DNA of 64,000 nucleotides, taken from the NCBI GenBank assembly GCA_029168955.1, contig JAPDOI010001433.1:1-64000 (forward strand), in the 5' to 3' direction. Origin of the DNA: Aplectana chamaeleonis. Taxonomy: Eukaryota; Nematoda; Chromadorea; Rhabditida; Cosmocercidae. The notes below the pieces were generated by a model that searched no databases, was not told the DNA's origin, and saw nothing but the letters and a program-made list of their open reading frames with translations. Positions 21,444 through 31,600 of this stretch are shown one piece after another (the stretch's first letter is position 1; each line of letters opens with the position of its first letter). The position numbers and the translations under genes are program-made.

Positions 21444-22034
21444 TCGGGCGCACCCGTTATGACTGCGTTTCGGCACGGATAAATGGGCGTGGGCAAGTTC
21501 GACGACCGCGTGCCCCCCTGCTGCGATAGCACCCGGCCTGTTTCTGAACCTCTTCAAAAACTCTATGAGGGATGATGACGGTTTTAAAATCGTTAGTTGC
21601 CTTCAAATCAGTTATTCTGCCCGCAGCAACGCAGTAAATGCACTTAATTTCACGGTTACGATCACGGTATCTAACCTCGTAGCACACTAAAAGCGTTCTT
21701 GTTGTTTTGTCAACTTTTATTCTGCTTCTAAAGTGAATTGTGAGCACTTCTGTGAACTACTGACTACTTCAAAAGCAAAATAAAAGACTGATAAACAAGC
21801 ACTAATGGAAATTCCGTTAATTAGCGGGACGGCCGGCACCTGTAATTAGCTGTTATACCAAGTTCTTGAGCGTTTTTCCTGCAGATTTCCGAGTTTTTTT
21901 CACTTATTCTTACTTTTGTGATGACCAAATCTACATTCTTATGAAGAGAACTCGAAAGTCGTTTTTATTGCGAACCATGCCTTTAGAGTTGGCTCTACAA
22001 TTTAATATGTTTTGACTCCAATTTCGCTACCTCT

Positions 22035-22809
22035 TGACCATCGGTGGTGCTGTTTTCCTGCTCTGTAGTCCAGGAAGATACTCAACTGCTGACCCCTGGA
22101 GAAGGACGGCGTGTGGATGAAGACACATCGCTCTCCAATTTTCTCATACCCCAACCCTTATCAATTGGTTATCATCGATTCTGTTTGCGAAAGCTGAATG
22201 GGGGGCTGTATAACATCATGCCTAGGTTTACGGTAGCCCTGTTCTGGCGCACTTAACTATCGTTCTTGTCACATTCTGAACGCAATGGAAGATTACAATA
22301 GCCTTGAAACCCCAAAGAGAACCGATTGCCGAGCCTTTGTGAGGTCCTACATTCAGGCCGCGTTCAGTCTCGTTGGTGCCTCTATGACCGACCACAGGAA
22401 CGTTTCGCGACAAACAATTCACACAAGAGCAAACCGCAGGTATGAAAAGAAAAAAGTGCTCTTTCGGAATAGACGACCCACTAAAGATTACAATGAAATT
22501 AGCAATTAGTTGGGCTTGACCGACCGCTCGGTTGGGGGTACTCTTATCCAGCCCACCCCCCCCCCCCAATCGGCTCACTCGATTTGGCTCTAAAATTTTC
22601 TAAATTTTTATTCCGATTTTGTTAGGTCTTGACCACCGGTGGTGCTGTTTTCCTACATTTTAGTGCATGGGGAGCCTCTCCTGCTAACCCCTGAGGAGGA
22701 CGGTGTGTGAATGAAGACACACCGCTCTTCACTTCTTTTATACCCTACACTTTATCAATTGGTATTCATCAATTTTGTTTACGAGAGCCGAAATGGGGGC
22801 TGTATAACA
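22035..22809 (+). mobile_element. Pair of ~180-bp direct repeats, possible miniature LTR element
   Basis: Segments 22035-22215 and 22630-22809 are about 80 percent alike in the same orientation. Both start TGACCA(C/T)CGGTGGTG and end GGCTGTATAACA, and the second carries TTTTATACCC like a core promoter. TG...CA ends, size and spacing (about 415 bases) fit a terminal-repeat retrotransposon in miniature. I see no clear primer site or polypurine tract. A related fragment (GAACGGTGTGTGAATGAA, TTTTATACCCC) lies at about 11995-12060. Confidence 0.5.
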
Positions 22810-22951
22810 TTTTTTCCTCGGTTGGTCACATCAAACAGTTCAGTGTGTTTGAAAAAGACTGAATCATTCAATGGCTCTAGCGGGATGATCATTTCTCATG
22901 AAATTTTTTTCTAGTGGGTCGTATGTTCCGAAAGAGTACTATAAGAATGTG

Positions 22952-23624
22952 TTTCAGTGAGCACACACGCTCGTAAACGTGATTGAAGTAACGGTGCTAA
23001 GTGGGATGGGGGCGGGGGCACTGTGGCACGATGCACTTGGCCATGCCATTTCACCGTGCCGCACTAAATTTGAGCACCATCCCGGGGTTCCCCTCCCTGG
23101 CAAAATTAGGAGAGTCATCGCGGCTCGGCAAAAATGGTCGTGGCCAGGTGCGATACAGCAGCGCCCATCCCACATATAGTACCGAGATAACTACGGGAAT
23201 TAGAATGGTATGTCACAGAAAACAACGGCTACGCACATTGAAGGGTCAAAAACGACTCCACAATACCGCTACACGGGTAGGAATCTTGGCCCGCCCCTGT
23301 ACTTCTCCCCCTGTATTTGCGAAATCCCCTCCAAAACGAGGGTGCTGGGCCATTCCGACCGTCGACGACACTTGTGGGTAGTAGGAAAAGGTAGAATAAG
23401 TAAACCATATCCATCAAAGACGGTGGGAATGGCACAGCACTCCTGTTTTGGGAGGTGGATGCAAATACAGGGGCGGAGAAATACAGAGGCGAGGCCAACT
23501 TATTATTCGTGTACCGTCATGGTGGCCGTTTTAACGCTTCAAAATTTGTAGGCGGTGTGTTCTGAGCTATACCATTCTAGTTCCGTAGTTATCCCAATCA
23601 CGTTTACGAGCGTGTATGCTGCTT
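22952..23624. mobile_element. TTAA MITE subfamily A, copy 2, with internal insertion
   Basis: The left end ACACGCTCGTAAACGTGATT and the right end AATCACGTTTACGAGCGTGT are inverted repeats followed on the right by TTTTAA. Inner arms (AACTACGGGAATTAGAATGG / CCATTCTAGTTCCGTAGTTA) match copy 3. About 150 extra bases near 23000-23180 contain a separate small palindrome around CTGTGGCACGATGC. Confidence 0.75.
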
Positions 23625-23818
23625 TTAAAGGCAGTGTTCGCGTCAAAATGAATAGGCATGATATCTGTTCGTTATCTTCCATTACTGATAATGGTAGAGG
23701 ACACTGTAGCTGGTTCTAGCCATTGGGAGAGCTTGACAATTTCTAATCATCATTCATAATCTAGAGCAATGAACAGCCAGCACGCCCATTAATTCCATCG
23801 TGAGTACTGCCTTTGAAT
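23624..23818. mobile_element. TTAA MITE subfamily B, short copy
   Basis: It begins TTTTAA AGGCAGTGTTCGCG, sharing its target with the previous element, and ends near CGTGAGTACTGCCTTTGAA. Non-coding. Confidence 0.6.
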
Positions 23819-23840
23819 TTTGGTTGACTCCTGTGAGGCA

Positions 23841-24320
23841 TTTAAAGGCAGCATACACGCTCGTAAACGTAATTGAGATAACTACGGAATTAGAATGGTA
23901 TGGCACCGATCACAACGCCTCCGCATTTTGAAGCGTCAAAAACGACCCAAAAAGACGCTACAGGAGTGAGAATTTGGTCCCACCCCTGTATCTGCTCGCC
24001 CCCTGTATTTGCGTCCTCCCCCAAAACAGGGCTGCTGGGCCATTACCACCGTCGGCGATGTTCGTAGGTGGTGGAATTGGTACAATAAGTAGACCACACA
24101 CATCGATGACGGTGGAAATGACCAAGCACCCCTGTTTTGGGGGAGGACGCAAATACAGGGGGCGGGCAGATACAGGGGCGTGGCCAACTTTTCACTCCTG
24201 TAGCCTCATTGTGGGTCGTTTTTGAAGCTTCAAAATGCGTGAGCGTTGTGTTCGGTGCCATACCATTCCAATTTCGTAGTTATCTCAATTATGTTTACGA
24301 GCTTGTATGCTGCCTTTAAA
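23841..24320. mobile_element. TTAA MITE subfamily A, best complete copy
   Basis: TTTAA flanks AGGCAGCATACACGCTCG at the left and GAGCTTGTATGCTGCCT at the right, followed again by TTTAA. The arms are inverted over about 200 bases, including CCTGTATTTGCGTCCTCCCC / GGGGAGGACGCAAATACAGG. At about 475 bp with no ORF, it serves as the reference for this subfamily. Confidence 0.85.
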
Positions 24321-24571
24321 GGAAAAACGTTTTCCAGAAATCGGCAAAATTAACCAGAAAAGATAGCGAAGCTCAAACTTCGGACAACTCACTTCGAAGT
24401 GAGTGCTTCAATTCATAACATAAGATCCTTGAGATTGATCTCCACAAGACAGGCCCTTGAATTTCGTAGCAGTGTGCTGATTAACGACCATCCAGAACTC
24501 AAACTAAAGGTTCGAAAAAAGGTTAAATGTTACAGAGGCGTAAACGTCCCTTGGAGTAAGAACTTAAGGGC

Positions 24572-24956
24572 ACACCTCAGGGACGAAATCTAAGTTTCCT
24601 ACAGATTCTTAGAGTAGACCATTCTATATAACATCTGCAAAGCCGTTGGGCACGCCCCCTTGATGAGATTTCGAGCTCGAGTGGCGAGATGAGCAATGAT
24701 TTTCGATCGATAGCCTTGTTCTTCATTTCACTCTGAGCCTCTCTCTTCGTCCAAGCCCTCACGCATAAATCGGTTGCAAATGACGGAAAGTACAGGACAA
24801 CTTTCGCCGCTCAATTTTAGCTAGTTTCAAGGGGTCATGACTCCGCCTCCAGTAGGTCTTTCTTACGATTCCAGGGAAATCGTTGAAATTAGCGTGGGAT
24901 CATCTCCGAGATAGGCAAGATATCTCGAGAAATACTTTCAGGTTGCAAGGTGTCTT
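24572..24956 (+). mobile_element. TTAA MITE subfamily C, fragment
   Basis: The order of blocks (CTCAGGGACGAAATCT, ATAAATCGGTTGCAAATGAC, AATCGTTGAAATTAGCGTGG) follows that of the copies at 25732 and 39034/40196. Ends are not clear. Confidence 0.5.
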
Positions 24957-25030
24957 TAAAGGCAGTGTTCATGATGGAGACAGTCTCCGAGTTTTCACTG
25001 GAAATCAAATGTACCGGAGTCTATTGCAAC
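24957..25030 (+). mobile_element. TTAA MITE subfamily B, left end only
   Basis: TTTAA followed by AGGCAGTGTTCATGATGG. The next recognisable block is the palindrome at 25036, so the remainder is either deleted or replaced. Confidence 0.5.
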
Positions 25031-25035
25031 AGTAA

Positions 25036-25228
25036 CGGCGAAAGGACAGCTAAAAACAAGTCATAAGTAGCCCTATACGGATCTCAAACTTGTACGTGCT
25101 ATGCCCTATTCGCCCACTTCCTTGTTGGCCGTTGAAGGAGTGGGCGGGGCGGGCATAGCACCACTGAGTTTGGGGGCCGTATAGGGTTAGCCATGGCTCG
25201 TTTTTGACCGTTCTTTCACCATTATTGC
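25036..25228. mobile_element. Palindromic MITE
   Basis: AAGTAGCCCTATACGG and GTACGTGCTATGCCC on the left pair with GGGCATAGCACCACTGAG and CCGTATAGGGTTAGCC on the right, with arms of about 70 bases and a 45-base centre. Confidence 0.7.
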
Positions 25229-25557
25229 AGCCAAATGCGAGATCTCAATTCCTCGGAATTAGTGACGACCGCGGGCCCGACCCCCCTTCATTCACCATCA
25301 CAGGCCACACCCCTGCCTGATTCTGAGTTCAATAGTGGCTAAATGGCTAGATCTACATAAGTCTCGAATCGGCAGTTGCGTTTTTCAACTTACAATTAGC
25401 TGCAATCTCACTATTCACTTTCCACAGCAGCCTAGTTACGTGAATGTCATTACGTGAATTGCGCAAACATGATCAGTATTATCACTTCCAGGGGAGGCCG
25501 GAGGCGGTTAGGGGAGATTGGAGAGTTTCACCTCGGGTGTGCAAACAATGCGTTCAA

Positions 25558-25705
25558 GGTTCAGCTTGCTCGGATAAGTCCGGGCGCGACAAGCCGTGGA
25601 GCGGTCGGTCATGGCAAAATATAAGTGATGAAGAGATTTTGACATGATAAGCCCCATAAGCTTCACTTTGACCGGCTCAAAATGAGGGAGCTAGGATAAA
25701 GATTG
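25558..25705 (+). repeat. Dispersed repeat, copy 2 (pair with 5292-5420)
   Basis: GCTCGGATAAGTCCGGGCGC through ACCGGCTCAAAATGAGG, the same orientation as copy 1, with about 20 extra bases in the first third. Confidence 0.65.
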
Positions 25706-25731
25706 TTTGTGCCGCCACCTATAGACGCTGC

Positions 25732-26200
25732 TTAAAGGCACAGTCCGAGCTCAGGGACGAAATCTGATATTTCCTCATAATTGTCAAGTGTACCCACCCC
25801 ATATAATACCTGCCAAATGCGAGTTCTCGGTTCTTCCGAATAAGCGAAATTTGGCAGGGAGCCGCCCTAGGGCGTACAGATCAGGGAAGCCACTTTGGCA
25901 CGCTCTTTACGATCTTTAGAGCTTTGGAGATGAGCGATGGCTTCTAATCAACAGCACCGTTCTTCCTTCATTCCCAGCCTCCTCTCTTTATTCAGGTAGG
26001 CTCGCATACATCGGTTGCAAATGACGGGAAGTTACAAGCCTCGCACAATTCGTCCTTCATTCTTCCGCAGCTGAATTTTGGGGGCCATAAATCCATTCCT
26101 GGTCTTGTACGATGCCAGAGACATCGTTGGAATCAGCGTGGGACCGTTTGAAGGCAGGCAAAAAACGGAAAAACGATTGCAACGTTTGCGCTCGCGTAAC
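25732..26200 (+). mobile_element. TTAA MITE subfamily C, left part
   Basis: TTAA followed by AGGCACAGTCCGAGCTCA, then blocks shared with 24572 and 40196 (CCAAATGCGAGTTCTCGG, ACATCGGTTGCAAATGACGG, TTGGAATCAGCGTGGGACCG). The expected right end with GGACTGTGCCTTT is missing. Confidence 0.65.
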
Positions 26201-26409
26201 CACCCTTCAAGCACGGGACAGATCAGAGTGGGTTTATCGAGGCGAAAATCTTCCATCATTTCCCCATTCAAGACTAGGTAATTCCTTGGTTGATGAAAGT
26301 CAGTGAGGCAATATTCTCCGTATATGTTCACCAACTGGGACTGCGAGTGCACTAGATCGGAGGTGTTAGAGCCCTGGAATTGGACTAGATGCTCCCTAGT
26401 CTCTGGACA

Positions 26410-26903
26410 TTTAAAGGCAGCATACAGACTCGCAAAAGTTGTTGAGATAACTATATTAGTGAGGTCTTACGGGCCCTAGAAGGGCCCTCACGAAGTAGGA
26501 AGAGTTGAAAACGAGTTTAAATGACCGTATTTGAGCCGTATTGAGTCACAAAATCATCCTTTCTCCGCCCATGGAAACGGGTTCCGCCCCTCAATACAAA
26601 TGGTTAATGCTCGATTACGGTCATTTTGGCTCATTTTTTACGCTTCTAATGTCGTAAGCGTTCCTGAAAGGACAGTACGGGTACATTAGCGTCGTTATCC
26701 CAAAAATTTGTCTTTAGCTGCGCTATTTCAGCCATTGCTGTACAACTCGTCCACTTCTGGGCCAATATAGAATGAACCTTCATATCTCCGTTTCATTTGA
26801 TTTTTTTTCCGGTTTTTTCGTTATCTTTGAATATTAACAGCTTCACACCTTCGATTTATTCCATGAAATTGATATCATTTTGGAGCGTGTATGCTGCCTT
26901 TAA
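26410..26903. mobile_element. TTAA MITE subfamily A, diverged copy
   Basis: Left end TTTAA AGGCAGCATACAGACTCG, right end GCGTGTATGCTGCCTTTAA. The interior differs from the reference copy. The right TTTAA is also the left target of the next element. Confidence 0.65.
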
Positions 26904-27399
26904 AGGCAGTGTTCACGACGATTATCATTTCCGAGTTTTTCACATAAAGCAAAGCGTTGGCCTCCAAGTGCTACCAAAATGACGAAGAAACGGCGAGTAA
27001 AGCATTAAAACGTCGTATTTCGGCGACATTATTCTCTAACATGGACTAGTTGTCCGCTTGGATGGTTACGTTCCCGGTGGCTGTGACCGGTGAAAAATGG
27101 GGTCAGCCGAAAATGGAAAAAAATATTTTATGCAAAGCAGTATTAGTTAGAGTCCGAAGAAAGGGACGGAGCAAGAGAAAGCGGAAAAAGAAAATGGAAA
27201 AGGACAGGCCCACAAAACATTTCATCGTCAAAACGATCAGTTCCTGTGAGAGTAAAGTGGCGGGGTGAGAGTAAAGGATTTGGTGCCCTTCTGGTCTGCT
27301 TTTCTCAGTTTCTCCGTCATTTTACTTCTACCCGGGGGTCAATTGATCAATTTTGCGAATAATCTCAAAATTGAATATTATCGTGAACACTGCCTTTAA
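26899..27399. mobile_element. TTAA MITE subfamily B, complete copy
   Basis: TTTAA AGGCAGTGTTCACGACGATT at the left and ATTATCGTGAACACTGCCTTTAA (27380-27399) at the right. It shares both TTTAA sites with its neighbours. A short Lys/Arg-rich open frame inside (27050-27268) is not convincing as a gene. Confidence 0.75.
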
Positions 27400-27888
27400 A
27401 GGCAGTGTTCACGATAGAAATCGTTTTCCTGTTTTTTCGCCTATCTTGAGAAGGGCCCCATGCTGATTCCAATGATATCTCTGAAATCGCACAAGACCTT
27501 CAGGGAACGGAGTTATGGTCCCTCAAATATTGAGCTAAGGAAACATGGTGGACGAGTTGTCCGAGGCTTGTAACTTCCGTCTTTTGCAGCCGATGTATGC
27601 TAGCTGACCTGAGTAAAGAGAGAAGTTGAGAATGAAGGGAAGAACGGGGCTATTGATCGGAAACGATCGCTCATCTCACAATCTCGAGCATTCATTTGTT
27701 CACGTCGGTGGGCGTGGAAAGTGCATCTGGGGGTGACGAGCCGATGGGTGTCCAACTTTGGGGCCGTAGGGGACCGTTCCGAGCTCATTTTTTTCAGTTT
27801 TTTCAACGTTAGGGTTCCGCTAGGCCTCGCAGCTGCCGATCTCCACCAAAAAATCAGACATGGTTTTTATCGTGGACACTGCCTTTAA
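27395..27888. mobile_element. TTAA MITE subfamily B, second complete copy
   Basis: TTTAA AGGCAGTGTTCACGATAG at the left and TATCGTGGACACTGCCTTTAA at the right. Its interior is an inverted relative of subfamily C (GCTGATTCCAATGATATCTC, AGCCGATGTATGCTAGCTGA), so B and C are related. Confidence 0.75.
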
Positions 27889-28579
27889 TGTAACCGAGTG
27901 CGGGTCCTTTAGTTACCTTTCGGCAGAATACCTCGAAGTAAATGCCATTCTTCAAGGCATCGTTCGCGCTTAAAACCTTTTTACATCTTTCAGGCTCGAT
28001 TTCATGAATGAGCCCGTAACACCACACCGGTGAGCTTCGGCGTAGGGTTATGAGGTTGGAAGGGGGTAAAGTTGAGGATACGCAACCAGTCTCACCAGTC
28101 GTCTGGCTTTTTTTTCATAGAATGTTGATGAGACCGTCAAACAACAGGAAAAACAGTTACGGCACAAACTCCAAATGCAGAAAAAAATCAAAAACCATTT
28201 TGGCGCGAAATTGAAATTCATATTTACAATGTGTTCCGATTGACTTCTCTTTAAAAATGAAGGTTCTCGATAGGCCCCTCCGACATTTTCGTTCTCTAGA
28301 GAGGCCAAGATACACAAAAACATGAAAAAAGTAGATTATACGGTTTTCTGCGCGAATGATGCTTTTAAGTCAATACATTGGACAATTGCTAGGGGCCCTG
28401 ATTGTACTGCGCTCACACTGCGCGCCCGCAAGTAGTAATTTCATATCGGAAGGGACCAAAGGATTTTGTCGTTCCTCGATAGTTTATCTTTAATTTCTCT
28501 CGGAAACTGCGTAGCATCGCAATACGTTCACAATAAACTCTACCAGATGAGAATACTTTTCCTCTATTCATATTATCAG
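27889..28579. other. Upstream region of the phosphatase gene
   Basis: No repeat or exon was recognised. The acceptor TATTATCAG at 28571-28579 lies 7 bases before the start codon of the next gene, which would suit trans-splicing of a spliced leader. No spliced-leader gene was seen. Confidence 0.35.
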
Positions 28580-28586
28580 AAATCGG

Positions 28587-28670
28587 ATGGTTTTAGAACA
28601 GCTGAAGCCTGAGACGGGTGAATACAAGACAGCGCAAGGAAGCTCGTCTGAAGTTGGTTTAGGTACTCAG
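28587..28670 (+). CDS. Phosphatase exon 1 (start)
   Basis: ATG at 28587, seven bases after the acceptor TATTATCAG; the donor GTGCGT follows 28670. It encodes a hydrophilic N-terminus (MVLEQLKPETGEYKTAQ). The start is chosen because the acceptor sits just upstream and the frame is open. An earlier coding exon cannot be excluded. Confidence 0.6.
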
Positions 28671-31600
28671 GTGCGTTTATATGTAATTAGTCTAGCTTTT
28701 AGGCCAACAGTGGCACTCCACGTAATAGATCACATCTGTTCCAGGCTCAGGGTAATAATGACAGCTCGGCTTCTGCTCCAGTGAATAGCCCCAAAGCGGA
28801 TGATATAGTACAACGGCTAAGAGATTTTGCGTGGATGGTTCGTATGATCTTGTCTCGCTTGAATTATGCATTAGTCATTGTAGGCTGGTGTCAGTTCAGA
28901 GTACACTGTTTTCAGTGTGACCAGTACACAGCAGATCAGCTTCTGAATGAGTTTACTACGTTACCTGTGCCGGATATGCGAGCATGTAAGGCGTGCTATG
29001 AGCCTCAAAACGTCAAGAAGAATCGTTACTCAAGTTTGTGGATCATTGACTTTTGAGTTGCAAATTCGAATTTAAAAAGTTTAGCTATGTTCACCTTGCA
29101 GAGCAAAAGTCTGTTCTGCTCTTGACATCACTGCCATAATGTTCTTTGCCTTTAACATACCGAGCACTAGGACGGCTACCTCCCCATCCATATTTTTTAC
29201 CGTTATCTACATCTCTGTTTGAATACTACCGATCACTGTCGAAGATATTCTTGCGAAATTTGCCTACAACCCTGAATTAGCTAAATTAAGGATACATGTG
29301 AACAAGGTGCATGGCTTACCATTTGCTCCTTGGGCCTGGGTCTTACGCCTGAGGTTCGTACCAGATCAAAGAGGCACCTGAATTGGCCCGCCTCAGAATA
29401 GCTTCGGTTAGTTGCGTTGTCCAGGCTGACCGTTTCCTTCTTCTTTTACCAGTATTATTCTACATATCACGATACATATAATGAAAATCTTCCTTTTGGG
29501 TGATCGCTAGTTGCCAAACCAACTAAAATATGAAACCAATTGCTTGGTGAAGGTTGCTACACATCTGGTGAAACCCAACTTTATTTGTCGGCGGTCTAGA
29601 AAGAGCTGGACCTGCTTTAATAATTATTATTTGTTCTTTTTTGAAGTTATTGCTGTTCTCTTCCATGTTACTGTTCTGTTTCACTGTTCCTTGTTGTTCG
29701 CCCCTCAAGTGCCAAAGGCACTGCACTGTTTCTTTGTTATTGTCGATGGCGCACCATCAGTGCAAAATATTAATAAATATAAATATAAATTCCCTCCATA
29801 TCATAAAGTCCTCCGTTCAAGACGCAAGCTAAGACGCTATCCATACTACTAAACGCCTCAATTTCATTCTGCTCCATATAAAATAATTCCAGTACTTCCT
29901 CCTCCTTCCATGATAGGGACCGCATGTTCAGATTTTGCTTTTTCGACAAAGTTAAGTACAGCTTTGCTCCGCTTCACCCCTGCGTCGCCGCTGAAGTATT
30001 TGTAGTCTTCGCAAGCGCGTCACGCGCGTAGAAGGTATTCATACTCTAACGATACGCCTGAACGTGACGCGCATGCCGCGCTGGCGTTGAGCATTACGAA
30101 TAGCACCTAATGACCTAATGTTGCAGACATATGCACTTTGTCACGATATGCGTGCTTAAAGGCCAGCTGCCTTATTTTTGTCAGAAACTCGATCGTGGTA
30201 GCGTGACTGAAGGACCGGTGTTATCTGTGTTCAGATTGAACGCACTCCTTCGTGAAGACAATTCGGCCTGCGTGCCCAAGCCTGGGCTACGCAGAGCAGA
30301 ACGACTTAATCAAGGCACGATGATAGTTTCTGCCTGACATAATGGTAGACCCTACCTATGCCTCACCTGGAACCTGCAGAAATGACAAGTCAACTGTCAC
30401 TGATGCACACCCTGGCTGTGTTGAATTGCTACAGAAGGAACCCTTGTGACAAAAAAAATTGAGTCGGAAGTCCCGGACGTTGCGCCTTTCAGTTAGGCAG
30501 CGTCCATAACTAGCTCCATGAGTGACGCTAGGGGTTTGCACCGTTAACATTTGTTGAATTCACTCCAAAGCTACTACTGCAGGCGGCCTGCATCTGATGT
30601 TAGGCGCTATTCATACTCCTCAACGCTAGCGCGGCACGCGCGTGACGCGCGGGCGTGGCGTTAGGGTATGAATAGTTTCAATGAGCGTCACTCGCGTCAT
30701 GCGCTTGCGGAGCTATGAATACTCCAGCGATGACGCCATGGCGGAACGGGAAAAAATAGCCTTACCTTTTCCCAACAAGCTAATTCTGTACACGCGTTCA
30801 CTATCACGATAGCAGAGGATAGTAATGGAATTAATTATCAAAGAACCTAGTGAAATTGATGATGTATTAATGTGAAAATGATGAAAAGTCATTACGGCAG
30901 TCGCAAGCCATGGCCGAGCGGTGTCACGTTACTCGTGCCGCGCGGGCGTGGCGTGAGCCCATTCGTACTTCAACGCCACGCCCGCGCGTGCCTCGCTGGC
31001 ATTGAGGAGTACGAATAGCGCCTTAGCGATAGCGCAGCTGCAGCAAATGTGATACGCACTTCACTAGATAGTTTTTTTATTATGTGTGGGCCCAGAAGTC
31101 GAAAATATCAACGCTCGAATTATATGTGGGCCCAGAAGTCGAAAATATCGACGCTCGAACTTCTTTTGAGGGACTGTAAAATACGCATTGCCGTCCGATT
31201 CGGTCCGATTTGGCCTTTTTTTACTTTTCGATAGGCTACGGCAATTAGAACGCGGTTCTGGGCTTATAACTTCTGTTGCGATACATGTTTGAGCAAGGTT
31301 ACTTACACTATCCTATTGTAGATAGCGAGGGCTTCGACGCGAGGTGTTTCAGTAAGTCAAACTTGGACTACGCTAAAATGATAACCCTGTCAGGATTCAC
31401 GGCAAGAAAGCATATTATGTTTCGGGTCAAGTACCACTTCAGGCTGAGGGCAAGGCTCTCCAATTCGAGCAGTCGTGGAGCAGTTAGCGGTTCTGTTGAA
31501 GCCTAAGTCTCCCCCTTTTGCACTATGCACAGAATCCTAGCCGCATGCTGCAGCAGGAAACCCGAGTAGATTCGCTGTTGCTGATTCAAACAAACTAATT

